A stretch of 64,000 bases of DNA, taken from NCBI GenBank assembly GCA_021397835.1, contig JAJFZO010000344.1, forward strand, positions 6,572,001-6,636,000, in the 5' to 3' direction. Shown piece after piece: positions 25,201 through 37,577 of the stretch. The notes beneath the pieces were generated by a model, which was not told where the DNA came from, did no database searches, and worked only from the letters and a program-made list of their open reading frames with translations. A program made the position numbers and the translations under genes. The first letter of the stretch is position 1. Every line of letters begins with the position of its first letter. Source of the DNA: Moringa oleifera. Lineage: Eukaryota; Streptophyta; Magnoliopsida; Brassicales; Moringaceae.

Positions 25201-25722
25201 CACTAATCAATAATCTCCAAGTCTATTGGCCTTTACTTGAACGTTTACTGAAGGATAAAAGTGATATTAGATAGAGACTAGAGAACCCAGAAAAAAAAAA
25301 AAAAAAAAGGGTGGGGGAGGAAGACTCAAAGACCCTTTCTTCTCTTCAGGGTATTAGGCAAACAAAAGATCTATGGTACTCGCAGATTAAACGTCAAACA
25401 GAGAATCTGCAGAAAGTAAATTCATCTACATACCAAAGCAGAAGATTGCACACCCCAGAAAACAAAACTATTAAAACATGAGAGAGGGAGAGAGAGAGAG
25501 AGACAACCAACAGATTCAGAAATAAACAAAGAGGCATCTTTCAGCAACGGAATCAAATAAGGAGCACCAAGACGCACAAAGTAACTTTGACGGAAAAGAC
25601 TGCATGAAAAGGAAAATGGAAATGAGTGAGTTGTTACCTAGAAGGCGAAGCAAGGAACCAGAACCAGAAGAGTAAGTAGAGAGTGAACGTGAGAATAAGG
25701 AGGAGATTCTCCGAGCAGCCAT
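22219..25722 (-). CDS. ALDH2B4: Mitochondrial aldehyde dehydrogenase, family 2B
   Basis: Eleven coding exons on the reverse strand: 25722-25638, 24813-24679, 24520-24378, 24274-24121, 24035-23806, 23675-23586, 23418-23245, 23110-22973, 22875-22738, 22649-22588 and 22492-22219. The frame is kept throughout, giving 540 residues, normal for the family. The N-terminus ([15 protein letters not shown]) is an Arg/Ser-rich mitochondrial presequence. Catalytic residues are present: general base Glu307 in LELGG, and the nucleophile in GQCCCAG, middle Cys341, 34 residues later as in animal ALDH2. The oxyanion Asn is in IIPWNFP. Enzyme: NAD-dependent oxidation of acetaldehyde and other aldehydes to acids, as a homotetramer. 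Plant relatives include maize RF2 and Arabidopsis ALDH2B4/B7; which of the two this matches is not certain. Exon 2's acceptor (ATTAG at 24818-24814) was chosen because it keeps frame and restores the GKNSSRG segment. Confidence 0.95.
23175..23209. repeat. Adjacent T16 and G19 homopolymers in an ALDH2B intron
   Basis: On the plus strand T16 (23175-23190) runs straight into G19 (23191-23209). They lie within the 134-base intron between exons 7 and 8, so the transcript carries C19 then A16. The tract is likely to be unstable in length, and the G strand could fold into a quadruplex. Confidence 0.85.
25483..25503. repeat. GA microsatellite in ALDH2B intron 1
   Basis: A short GAGA-rich run lies in the first intron, about 150 bases after the donor in the gene's direction. 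No role is indicated. Confidence 0.6.
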
Positions 25723-28700
25723 TGATTACTAGTTTATCTCTTCAAGTTTCTTCTACTTGGTTCTGGATTTTGATGAAACTGTTCTGCGGTGTGGGCAAAG
25801 CTTGCATATAAAAACAAACGGGCCCTCTTTTCTCTCTCTTTCTCACACACACAGGGCACTTGCTCACTCTCTTGTGCGTGCCCCTATTTAACACCGATGC
25901 TCCACAAGCGTGGGTTTCTAACCTTTTCCAGAGAAAAGAAAAAAAACGAGAAGAAAAGCACTGAAACTAAATACAACGAGTTCTTCTATTGTCTGTTTCC
26001 GATTCATTATCATTTCTAGTTTCACTGCTGCTTTTCCCTCACAAAATTTACCAAAACGTACAAACAAATGAATACAATTAATGATATTTCTTCGTGGTGT
26101 TCCTTGTATTTCATCCTCTCCACTTGAAACCCCATTTCCACCCAAATACAAACAAGCAGTCAGTTCACCTATCATGTCGAGCAAGATCATTTCTTTTTCT
26201 TTTTCTTTTCCTCTCCAAAAAAAATGAGAAGGTAAAAACTTTATAACTTTACTTGCTCGGTTTCTTTTCATCCACGAAAGGATGGGAAGCCATTATCAAG
26301 CCAGCATAGAAGACGATGTGATACTTGACAAAAGCAGACGAAAATGATAGTTGGATTCCATGGCAGAAGCTTGCCCCAGTCGCCCACGCGCACTTCCCAT
26401 GAGCGTGGAGTCCTGTAGCCTACATGGTTTTCCGACACGTCAGGTGCGTGAATATCCTGTCGTCCCCCCAAATAAAAGACACTGCTAGTACGTGGCCTTC
26501 CTACCGAAAAAGAAAAATACAGATTCCTTTTTTTCTATTTCCGGATGTGAATTTATTGAAGAAAATTCAATGTACTTAATTAATCAGCATATTTAAATCA
26601 ATAAGAAAAAATATTAATTTTTTTACTTATTATTTTTTGATGTAATAAAAAATTTCCATCAATATGATTGTGTTGATATTGCTTTAAGAAATTCATTTAA
26701 ATTACCAAAGAAATTAGTAAAATTTATTTAAATTGTAATCATATTTTTATCATTTTTTTTTGTAGTATAAAAAATATTTTTATTCATTTCATTGTATTGA
26801 GATTGTAAAAAGATATTAATTATATAAAATTAAAATAAAATAAAGTTTCATTATTTCAAAAAGGGTAATGTAAATCTGATCATAAACAAAACTGTAAATA
26901 TATTGGCATCAAAATACAACCATTAATTTTATAAATCTTAGTTAAGATTGTTTTGTTAATTATGATTTTTGACATTTTAAACTGTGAAAAACCATCTTGT
27001 TATGAGTTTTATACCTTATCTTGATTTTATAATTAATTCAGCTTTTTTCATTATTTGAAATTAAAAAATATATAAGTTTATTATTTTTATTTTTATTTTA
27101 AAATATCATCTTTATTTTTTTATTTTTACTTTTTCAAGTAGGTAAGAAGTTGGAGGAGCAAACAAAAATATGTGACTTGTCACCTAATCAGAGACTTCAA
27201 TCTTATCCACCATGCCACCCCCTACCTAGTTTGGTGTCTTTTTTGGGTCATTATATTTAACAATAAAATAACATATATGAACAAAATTAAATCATAAATA
27301 ACACTTCGTGATCAAGAAAGAAAATCAATTTTTGGGTTATTATATTTAACAATAAAATAACATATATAAAAAAAATTAAATCATAAATAACATCAATCAA
27401 GAAAGAAAATCAAATTTTGGGTTATTATATTTAACAATGAAAAAACATATATGGACAAAATTAAATCATAAATAAGACTATCGAGATCAAGAAAGAAAAT
27501 CAATTTTCAACCAAAAATGCTTGTAATTAACTATTTTTATGATAAATTTGATCATGATGTAGAACGGATTGACATAGTTATATATTATATATTGCTTGCC
27601 TAAATATTGTACATAACTTTTATTAATAGTTTGAGATATGGGTCAATTCTTAAATTCAATTAAGCGTCATGCACAAGATTAAGAAAAACATATATTATAA
27701 AGTTAATTAGTTCATAAGCATGTATTAATATTTTAATAATATGAAGTCAACTACCTCCTTAAGTTGGATTGACAAGTTTGAAGATAAGATGAGCACATGG
27801 TGCACCAAACCGTATACCCCTAATTGCTGACCATTAATTTAATCAATTAAGTAAATGATTTTGGAGATGGGTGTTGATCATAATAAAAGATTTTACCTTA
27901 AGGAATCAAAGAGGATTGATTTTTATGCTATGCCCCATTATTTTTTATAAATTAATATTAATTCTCTTAATAAAAAGATGTACTTAAAGATCAAAAAATT
28001 AATTCTTTAATTTTTTGGTAAATTAAGAATTAACATATTATTTAATAATTTAAATTTTGACTGACATATTATCAAAATAAGATCAAATTTTACTTTATAC
28101 ACACAAAAAATTTGATAAATAATGGATTTGAAGCTTTTAAGATCCAAAAACCATTTAAATTATTACTATATTTGCCTAATATGCATCATTTTCATACCAT
28201 CAAGTGGCAATTTGTCCCTGTTAAATATATTTTTGGTAAATAAACCCTATAATTAAGTAAGAGAAAATGTTGCAAATAATGTCAAGCAGTCACTATTTAA
28301 TGATGCCTAAAGTAGTTGAATAATTGACACAATCTCTCCCTTCCGCAATTAAATTATAACCTAATCTTTGCCGATCAATAACCATCTCTTCATCTAATCA
28401 CACACAAAAAAAAAAAAAAAAACTCCTTATATTTTATATGATAATATGAAGAAGTCATTTTCTTGGTGACAATTCAAGAACACTTTCTTACTAGAAAATT
28501 TATTGCTCAATAATTGCAAGGTTGTAACTATAAGAGGTCGGATTTTTCTTGTCAACTTGGATAAGTTGACGTACATCGATATCTCATCTAGACTTAGATG
28601 AATAAATTCTTGGAAAGATAAGCTATACAACCTTTTAAGGGTCAAGAGTGTATGTCGTGCCTAATATATTGAAACAAAAATGATAGATTATTTTATCTTA

Positions 28701-29480
28701 ATACGATAATATAATATTGTCAATTTGACATCAATTTTTAAAATTATTATATATCATTGTATATGGAATAGTCCAAAATTTATATGTTGTTAAAAGTATG
28801 CAATATATTTTTGCAGTTGGTCTTGGTACCTTGAAGATGTATTTTAAATCCAATACGTTTGCTGTGATATACAGGCTAGCTTATGAAGTTAACATTCAAG
28901 AAGGTTTTAAAAAAATTAATTTTTTTAAAATAAATTAATCATATAATTTTAAATAATAAAATTTTTTTATAAATTTTTTATGTTTATTTTATAATCCTAA
29001 TCAAAGATTTTTGTTTAAAAACTTATAAATTAATAAAAAATAATAACATAGTGTATGTACATAATTGAAGCCCATTTAATAGAGGGCTTGGACTTTGGGC
29101 TTTTTAATTAACTTTATAATATAGTTCTTGTTGTTCATTTAATCATTAAATGCGATTCTTATATTGTTTCCAACGCGACAAAATAAAATTTAATAGCATC
29201 GGGTTTACATCATACATTGCCATTATGCATCACACCGACCTCTTATATCTTTTGTGATCCTAATATCTTTTTTTAAAAATAAATAAAAAATTAAATAGAA
29301 TCTTAAAATCAAAGAATCAGAATCACATTGCTATTTAATTTTACTTTAATGAAATCAATATATTAAAATTTATTTAAGTGTATTTTTAAAAAATTAAAAA
29401 ATAACCTTTGAATTTTTAAATAACTTTTACCCTATTTTATTTTATCCAATAAAAAAGAACTTCATACGTCAATTCTATTA
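25723..29480. other. ALDH2B promoter and AT-rich spacer
   Basis: About 25723-25900 is the ALDH2B leader and proximal promoter (CT/CA-rich at 25828-25854). From 26520 to 29470 the sequence is an AT-rich desert, interrupted by a tandem repeat at 27241-27507. Open frames such as 25918-26271 and 26268-26471 on the reverse strand have no recognisable family. No gene is seen. Confidence 0.45.
27241..27507. repeat. Three-copy tandem repeat, unit about 85-89 bp
   Basis: Copies begin with TTTTGGGT(C/T)ATTATATTTAAC at 27241, 27330 and 27415 and end with GATCAAGAAAGAAAATCAA-type sequence. Copies differ by scattered substitutions and by a short indel before GATCAAG, so the spacing shrinks from 89 to 85. 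It lies in AT-rich noncoding sequence. Confidence 0.9.
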
Positions 29481-29710
29481 CAGAGCAAGTGTGCTTTCAT
29501 GTATCACTGTCATCGTGGGAGGATAATGGCGATGCCAGCGCCAGCTTTCCTGGAAAGAGGTGGCAGCCTGCCGGGCAGTCTCGTCTCAGGTTCTCCCACT
29601 TCACGTCTCTTTACGACCAAAACGCGTTCTCCAGAACTCTCAGCCTTCTCCTGTCTCCTTGCACTTATCACTGGTTATTGCCTCCTTGTGACTTTGACCC
29701 CCAAAGTTTT
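29481..29710 (+). other. GC-richer islet with short open frames, unidentified
   Basis: About 220 bases of clearly higher GC content lie within an AT-rich desert. A plus-strand frame from ATG 29499 gives 81 residues ending in a Phe run; its first part (MYHCHRGRIMAMPAPAFLE) looks like ordinary coding composition, but no family is recognised. It may be a gene fragment or an orphan exon. An overlapping frame at 29489-29785 is equally unsupported. Confidence 0.2.
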
Positions 29711-30926
29711 AATTTCAGCTTTTTTTTTCTCTTTTTTTTTTTAAAAAATTGCCCAATTGAGTTAGACACTATATTATTCATTTAACATATAAAAAAATAT
29801 ATATTAAATTAATTTTTGGATCGACTCAAGATTTTGATTCTTTTCAGCTTAGTTGAAATATGGCAAATTCATGAATACGGTAAAAGAACCTTCTGAAGGA
29901 GCAAAGACTTTTTCGGCTAAAAGGCCAAAGAGGAGGAACATTACACTTTAGTGAAGTGAACTTAGACAGATCTTATGCATTTCAGAAATAAATTGAATTG
30001 GATTTAGGAAAAAGCATATTTGATCTTTATTAACACGTGGATATTTAATTTGGTTTCAATGTATCATTATTTTTTAATTTGTTTGATTATTATAAGTACA
30101 AATTAAATCATACGATTAATTATTTAATTCACACGATATGATGTACTTTTACTTTTTTTTTAACTTCAACGTGTATAAATAAAAATATTAAGACATTATA
30201 GATTCGTTTCATATTATCTTAATTAATTGCTTATTTTACGTTAAATATACATTTGTTTTGCAGTAGATGCAATATAAATCTCGTGGTATTTATTAACTTA
30301 AAAAATATTTTTTTAAGATTATTTTGGAAAAACAAAAAACTACATTGTTAATGTTAAAATGAATAACAATGTTTTATTAAAAAAAATAAGATCTTTATCG
30401 GTGACTCTAAGTATCAATATATCTGATAAATTAATATTTTAATTATTAAATTTGATTTTCTAAAAATAATTAAACGGATAAAATACAAATGAAAATAACA
30501 CATCAAATACAAGATCCATGATGTTGAAAATTAAGGAAACTTCTCTCTTAATTTTGTTCTTTTGGGTATCAAATGAAGTGTTAACAGTAACTTAAAGTGA
30601 GATTCCATTTGTGGTAGACTCTCTTTAATTTCTTGTGAGTTTAATAAAGTTTATGACATGTTCGATTGCTTAATTAATTAATATATTATTCTAATATGAT
30701 ATCAAAATTAATTAATTAATTTACTATAAGCTTGGAAGATCAAACAGAAGGAATTACATCTTTAATTAAGCATCTTTATTAACTATCAAGATCAAACAGT
30801 CGATGAAGGTTTAACGCTAATTAAACCCTCCTACATTGCGAACAATTATTCTACTAAAAGAAGAATTCTACCACCGATCACCATCCAGGGTGGGTGACTA
30901 TGTTTCTTCATTCTAGTAAGATTAAT

Positions 30927-31775
30927 TCAGAATATCAAGTCATTTAGTCTTTGGCAAACCCTTGAAGTCTCCACTCCAACTCTGGAAATTCTAACCTACA
31001 ATCGAATTCAATCAAACAAGAGCAGGGAGGCTTCAGTTAATTAATCTGTTTGGGTTATGTACAAAGAAAAGTGGAAAGAAAAAGGAAGAAAACAAGAAAG
31101 AAAGTGAAGCATGGAGTAGAGAATCTATGTATTATGTGTTGATCAGTACCTTAGCATGGAGAGTGTGGAAGATCTTGTCGCCCACAGTGCAGAAGCTGGC
31201 ACTGACGACCTCAGCTCCTTCTTCCTCAAGAACACTGATTACTTCATACAACATGAAGTTCTTGTTCAGCCCACTTATCAGATTCACTTCTATATTGGAA
31301 CCCAAGTCTCTGAGTTCAACTACAGGCAGCTTTAACCCCGTCAGCCTTGTCCCCATTGCAGTGCTGCTGTTCCTCTCCGTTGAACTTGAGCCCATTGCTT
31401 CTTCCTTCCTCACTTTCAGTTCCTCTATTCTTTCTCGCAGTTGCTTTATGTACGACACTGCATGGTCGAGCTGATCCTGCTGTGACAACAGCTCCTGAAC
31501 AAATATCGTCAATGGAAAACGGAGAACAATTAACATCAGTGAAAATATAACAATACGCAGTAAAGAAATCTGCATGGAAAACACGGATACATAATTAAGT
31601 AGAGAGATCAGAAAGAGAAGCAAAACCCATGATCAGGGTATAATACCTTGGAGGACTTGATGTACTGTTGAGGAATCAGAGAAGCAAGCTTGAAGCACAT
31701 GTTCTTCATGTGAATCCTCCTGTTTCTCTCGACAACTTTCCTGTCAAGCTTTGATGATTCCCCCGTTTTCTTCAT
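30927..31775 (-). CDS. bHLH transcription factor, bHLH162/bHLH118-like
   Basis: Three exons: 31775-31647, 31494-31150 and 30995-30927, with frame kept, giving 180 residues. The open frame running past exon 2 to a nearby stop (LINT) was rejected because a GT donor at 31149 leads to a 69-base third exon encoding VRISRVGVETSRVCQRLNDL, the conserved tail of this subgroup. The basic region is DRKVVERNRRIHMKN (residues 11-25): Glu16 and Arg19/20 for E-box contact are present, while the usual His four residues before the Glu is Arg12, so binding may not favour the classic G-box. Helix 1, loop and helix 2 follow to about residue 70. The C-terminal half is ACT-like. This subfamily is often stress- or nutrient-responsive. 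Confidence 0.9.
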
Positions 31776-31873
31776 CACCGTTGCTCAATAGCTTTACACC
31801 CCGACACAGCGATGAATGGGTTAAGCTCAAGTAAGTGCAACCAGACACACACAAGAAAGAGATGCATATATAT

Positions 31874-31905
<32 letters not shown>

Positions 31906-33558
31906 GAGATTGGCTTGTCTGCCAAGATGGAAGTAAGCGAAGAAGAAGAAACCGAGTCAGAGGGAAGGATACAGGAAGGCTCTCTGTCTCTCTCTCTGTT
32001 TCCGTACTCGCGGTTGAGTTAAGAAGTAGTGTGTATTGTCAAAGACGTGGGGGCGCAGAGAGGGCAGATGTGTACAGATTGCATCAAACTTAATTCTCTA
32101 ATTAATTTAGTACTGCGATTCACCCAGCTAGACTTTGACCATTCCTTATTTTGACCTCACCGACCAAACTATCTGGTTATGCCTTTCCATTTTCAATTTA
32201 AAATTTCCGATAAATGTGATAAAAGCTAACAAATGTGACGTAATGTATTATGGTCACTAATTCGTCGTCACATGATAAGGCTCTTTGACTTTGCTGTTCA
32301 GACCAATTATCATAAAGTTTGATTTTATGTAAAACATTCAAAACTCCCAACAAGTAATTATTGGTCTAACTCTACTGTGTAGACGATCACTACAACGTGC
32401 AATGTGAAATTATTTTTGCATTCCTTTTTGTTTTCGCACCGTAATGCAAAAGAATCTCCGATGATCCTCGTGGGAGCTTCAATTTTTTTCAGAGATTTTG
32501 ATTTTTCATAAAGTTGTAGTTTCTCACTTGAATTTTTCCAACCTTTCTATTTTTTTTCTTAATGTACGATATAATAAGAGATTTTGATCTTATAATATTG
32601 GCAACAAGAATATTAATTAATATTGCACGATGTAATAAGAGCAAAGAATATTTTGTAGTAATGTGTATCAATTAGATACAAGCGGACCACAAGATTGCCC
32701 ACAGCGTGTTTTGCACATGCGTCTCATCTTCAATTAATAACTTTATTATAAACATTATTTTATTGTGATTAATTAGTAATATTTTATTCACTAATTAATT
32801 TCAATTAGTTTGGGCGAATTCCATCGGTTTGACCAAGATGGATTAAAAAGGAAAAAAAAAAAAGATGGAGATTCTTTTAATAATTTGTAGACAAACCCTT
32901 TTGTTATTAAAAGCGTATTTTATATAAAAGTGTTTTGTTAATTAATTAGGGCTTTATCTCTTTAGAGTTCGGGACGATGCACATAGACATCAATTTAAGT
33001 CATTAATTAATTAAGTTAATCAAGCTGCATCAAATCATGCTTAATTAGACTTCATTCTATGGTGGGGACTTGGTTAACTTATCTTTTCGTGAATTGTTGA
33101 TCTAATTGGAAGTTTATAACTATGATTACGTAGCTTTTGTGTTTGATTTTGATTCCGCTTTTATATTTAAATGATTAATTAAGATCAATAATGCATGATT
33201 AATTCTTGTTTTCTATGCAATATGAAAAGCAAAAGGAGTTGATTTGCCATAGCTGGTGCTTCTTCTTCTTCTTCTATATCATGACTTCTTATGGATTTGA
33301 ACCTACAAGTACGTTAAAGGGTTTGTACATTGAATCTAGAATATAGATTATGTTAATTTTGTATATACATAATAGTTTTAATGGGCATTTTATTCTAATT
33401 TTTATTAAATATTTGAAGAGTAAATATATATAAAAATTAAATTAAAATTTGTTTTTAATTTAAATTTATACTTAAATTAATTGTAAAATTCTGTTTTTAA
33501 TTTAAATTTAAATTAAATCTTTATTTAAAATGTGAAAAATTAAAAAATATTTATTATT
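31776..33558. other. bHLH upstream region and AT-rich spacer
   Basis: The proximal 250 bases hold the bHLH leader, including AT/GA and CT repeats. From 32090 onward there is AT-rich sequence with no recognised gene. A TTGACC/GGTCAA-like W-box element recurs (for example TTTGACC at 32133 and TTTTGACC at 32149), which suggests WRKY input but is weak evidence. Confidence 0.4.
31867..31906. repeat. AT/GA compound microsatellite upstream of bHLH gene
   Basis: An (AT)n run passes into a (GA)n run with one interruption, about 95-130 bases upstream of the bHLH start codon. A second CT-rich tract lies at 31979-31999. Both are likely leader sequence. Confidence 0.75.
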
Positions 33559-33563
33559 ATTGA

Positions 33564-34054
33564 TATCGAAAATTTGACAACCAGATCCCTGATTAATAGA
33601 TCAAATATCAAATCCCTAAAATCTTAAAAGTAATAATAATAAAAACAAAAATAAAATAAACAACCAAAAGAACACAAAATTTATAGTGATTCACCATCAA
33701 TTAAGAGTTACACTCACTTTGCAGCCACTCCAGAAAACCTTTCACTATGAAAATAGATTACAAGAGAGATAACTGTTTCCCTAACTCTCATTCTACTAGA
33801 ATAAAACCCAAGTACTCTCATTTACTCTCTCTATTGTGATGTTTACATGAATATAAATCTTTTTTTTTATATAGTAGAGCTCAAAAGTAAAAGATAAATA
33901 TGTGAGAATCTTAAGATACCCTTTTAGATAAGTATATACCATTTCAGATAAGCATATATATCCTTTTAAACAAGTATGTGTCATCTTAGATAAATATATA
34001 ACCTTTCAGATAAATATATACTTTTTTAGATAGGATTATCTCCACACACACTCA
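33564..34054 (-). repeat. Left LTR (3' LTR of the copia element)
   Basis: 491 bases. The plus-strand start TATCGAAAATTTGAC matches TGTTGGAAATTTGAC of the right LTR with the terminal TG changed to TA. The plus-strand end is CACACACACTCA. It contains several short near-repeats of the AGATAAGTATAT type. The matching 5-bp target duplication lies immediately outside. Confidence 0.85.
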
Positions 34055-36928
34055 ATAATCTTTTAACTAATTCATTATCTCAATTGTTTCTTCCACTTGT
34101 AATGATCTCAGCAGCTGAGAAGCCCACTGAAGTTGTACACTACTTCAATTTCTCGATTGTAATAACCTTGGTCAACATATGAGCTAGATTCTAACTTCTT
34201 TGTATCTTTTTAAGTGATAAGACACCATCTTCTAAAGCTGATCTTATGAAGTTATACCTGACTTGTATATGTTTTGTTCTAGCATAATACACAAGATTCT
34301 TTACCAAATAAATAGCATTCTAGCTGTCACAATGCAACATATCTTTTTCAAACTTATGCCCCAATTCATTTAGAAAAGATAACAACCATATCATCTCTTT
34401 ACTTGCTTCTATAAAAGCAATATATTTAGCCTCTGTGGTAGAAAGTGTAACTATCTTTTATAGTCTAGACATCCAACTAATTGTAGTACCACTCAATGTA
34501 TAAACATATCTTATAGTACTTTTTTTGCTATTGATATCACCAGTCATATCAACATCAACATAACTATGCAAGCCCATATATGTTTTTCTGAAGTACAAGG
34601 CTAAGTCTTCACTACTTTTCAAATACCTGAAAATCCATTTAACTGCTTCCCAGTGTTGTTTTTCAAGATTGTTCATATACCTACTAACAACTCCCACTGC
34701 ATGTGCTATGTTTGGTCTTATACATACCGTGACATACATTAAACTCTCAATAGCAGAAGCGTAAGGTACTTTACCCATAAATGTAATTTCATCATTAGTT
34801 GAAAGAGACTGACTTTCGGATAGTCTGAAGTGACTAGCCAAAGGTGTACTCACTGATTTGGCACCATCCATTTTGAGTCTAACAAGTACATTGTTGATGT
34901 ATTTGATTTTGGATCAAATTTATCTCTAACAGCAGCATCAATATGGATATATGACAGGTAACAAAATATTCTTAGAAAAGATAAATTTACCTTTTTGCCA
35001 TTCTAAATCTCATCGGGTAATCTGCAATCCAAAGGAACTGAAGGATCCCTATTGATTAAATAGGTTGTAGTGTTAACTGCATCTGCCTAAAATACATTCG
35101 GCAATCCTGCATGCATTCTCATACTCGTTGTACGCTCATTCAGTGTCTTGTTCATCCTTTCTGCAACATCATTCTGTTAAGGTGTACCTATAGTAGTTTT
35201 CTTCATCTTAATTCCATTGTTGGTACAAAACTGTTTTAAATCTCCATCAATGTCTTCTCCACCATTATTAGATCTCAAACACTTAACTTTAAAATTAGTT
35301 TCATTTTCAATCATAGCTTTTTATTTCTTAAAAGCATCAAATACATCAGATTTATTCTTCGAAAAATAAATTCATATCTTTCTAGTTAAGTCATCAATGA
35401 AAGTCACATAGTAGCTAGATCCCTCAAGAGATGTCACAGTTGAAGGCTCTCATACATCTGTATGAACTAACTCTAATTTTGCTTGCTTCAACTACTTTCC
35501 TGCTTTGGAGAAGATGGCCTTTTTCTGTTTGTCAAGGATGCAGCTTTCACATAACTTGTGCTCTACAGATTTCAAATCCAACAAATTACCATTTGCGATC
35601 ATGACCTTCATTCCCTTTTCACTCATATGCCCAAATCAACAGTGTCATAAATCAGATTTCATACTAGTGTCAACAGCAGCCACTGTATCCTTGCAACTTG
35701 AAGTCATATAGAAAGTTCCAGTTTTGCTCCCTTGAGCAACAACCAAGGCACCTTTGGTAACTTTTCACGCATTATTATTAAAAATTACCTTATGTCCTTC
35801 ACTATTAAGCCGTTCAACAGAAATTAGATTTCTCATCAACTTTGGCACATGTCTCACCTTTTGAATCTTTCAGACATTTCATTTGGCATCTTCAATTTAA
35901 CATCATTCATACCAACAATATTTAAAGGTTCTCCATCAGCAAAATAAACCTTCGAAAAATTTTTAGTAATATAATTTTTTATTATTTTGTTATATGTAGT
36001 GGTATAAAAAAATGCTCCAGAATCTAAAACGCCAGACTCAAGAGGATTATCAATAGCCAAAAGTAAAGCATCATTTACCTTATCTGTTACAGTATTTGCA
36101 GTATTATCTTTATTCTCACATTTTTTCTTTAGTAAATGATAATCTTTTTTTATGTGGCCCTTTTTCTCGCAGTTTTAGCATTCTAAATTTTTTTTAGATC
36201 TATATTTTGCTTATTCCATTCTTTGACTTAGATTTTCCCTTGTTGCGATCAAAATTTTTATCGCTTTCTCTTCCCATGTTTTCAATATTTAGGGTAGAAT
36301 TTGCAGCTGATGTTTCACCTGAATCGATTTTTCGAATCTTTTCTACAAGAACTCAATCATGAACATCATCGAAGTTTAATTTTGAACTTCCAATAGAATT
36401 GCTCATCGCTACTCTCATGGGCTCCCAACTATTTGACAATGATGCCAATAGTATCAAGGCACATACCTCATCATCAAAGTCAATCTCAACAGAAGATAAC
36501 TGATTAACAATAGTATTAAACTCATTAAGATGAGTTGCCACTGTATTACCTTTACCTATTTTCAATTGAAATAGCTTCTTCATGAGAAAAACCTTGTTGT
36601 TTGCTGAAGGTTTTTCATACATGTCAAATAGTACGTTCATTAGATTTGCAGTTGTTTCCTCCTTCGCCACGTTATGAGCAACGTTCTTTGACAGTGTTAG
36701 CCGAATAATCCCAGCACCTGTAGATCAAGGAGATTCCAATCACTTTCTAAAATCTTTTCAGGCTTTTGACCCAAAAGTGGTTCATGCAACTTTCTCCCAT
36801 ATAGATAATCCTCGATTTGTGTTCTCCAAAAGGCATAATCTGTACCATCGAACTTGATGATCCCATGTGATGAGTTTTCTTCACTACCCATTGCTTTCTA
36901 TCTCAAAACCCGAAGCTCTGATACTAGT
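34055..36928 (-). pseudogene. Copia internal region, copy 1 (gag-pro-int-RNase H, RT deleted)
   Basis: Reading on the reverse strand from 36928: a tRNA-Met primer site (AGTATCAGAGC) directly inside the LTR; gag from ATG 36891, broken by a 1-base loss near 36710 and resuming to 36353; protease with VLDSGA (36060-35854); integrase, where the second catalytic Asp is Asn in LRSNNGG and a TAA interrupts TPQQN; then a jump from the integrase C-terminal side (KFDPKS) straight to the connection before RNase H (34905). RNase H (34871-34458) carries MDGAKSVSTPLASHF and RYMNNLEKQHWEAVKW. Multiple stops. It cannot make a functional polyprotein. Confidence 0.88.
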
Positions 36929-37577
36929 TGTTGAAAATTTGACAATCAGATCCATAGTTAATGGATCAAATATCAAATCCTTGAAATTTTGAAAGCAATA
37001 ATAATAAAAATAAAAATAAAATAAAAATAAACAACCATAGAAATAAAAAATTTATAGTGGTTCACCCTCAATTGAGAGTTATATTCACTTTGCTGTCACT
37101 ATAGAAAATATTTCACTATGAAAATATCAAATCCCTAAAATCTTAAAAGTAATAATAATAAAAGCAAAAATAAAATAAACAACCAAAAGAACACAAAATT
37201 TATAGTGATTCACCATCAATTAAGAGTTACACTCACTTTGCAGCCACTCCAGAAAACCTTTCACTATGAAAATAGATTACAAGAGAGATAACTGTTTTCC
37301 CTAACTCTCATTCTACTAGAATAAAACCCAAGTACTCTCATTTACTCTCTCTATTGTGATGTTTACATGAATATAAATCTTTTTTTTTTATATAGTAGAG
37401 CTCAAAAGTAAAAGATAAATATGTGAGAATCTTAAGATACCCTTTTAGATAAGTATATACCATTTCAGATAAGCATATATATCCTTTTAAACAAGTATGT
37501 GTCATCTTAGATAAATATATAACCTTTCAGATAAATATATACTTTTTTAGATAGGATTATCTCCACACACACACTCA
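36929..37577 (-). repeat. Hybrid LTR at the duplication junction
   Basis: 649 bases, longer than the outer LTRs. Bases 36929-37125 follow the right-LTR sequence type (CCTTGAAATTTTGAAAGC). From 37126 it restarts with the left-LTR type (ATCAAATCCCTAAAATC) and runs on to CACACACTCA. About 150 bases are therefore present in both versions. The four bases AAAT are shared by both parents at the join. Confidence 0.88.

Noticed and set aside
27000..29470. CRISPR-like or regulatory repeat array
   Set aside because: The three repeats are contiguous without spacers, and this is a plant nuclear genome.
31132..31149. bHLH ending shortly after exon 2 (LINT)
   Set aside because: A good GT donor at this point joins in frame to a third exon encoding the conserved C-terminal block of the subfamily.
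33290..33310. tRNA-like T-loop (GGTTCAAATCC on the reverse strand)
   Set aside because: Its stem does not pair on the far side, and no A-box, anticodon arm or acceptor stem is found at the right spacing.
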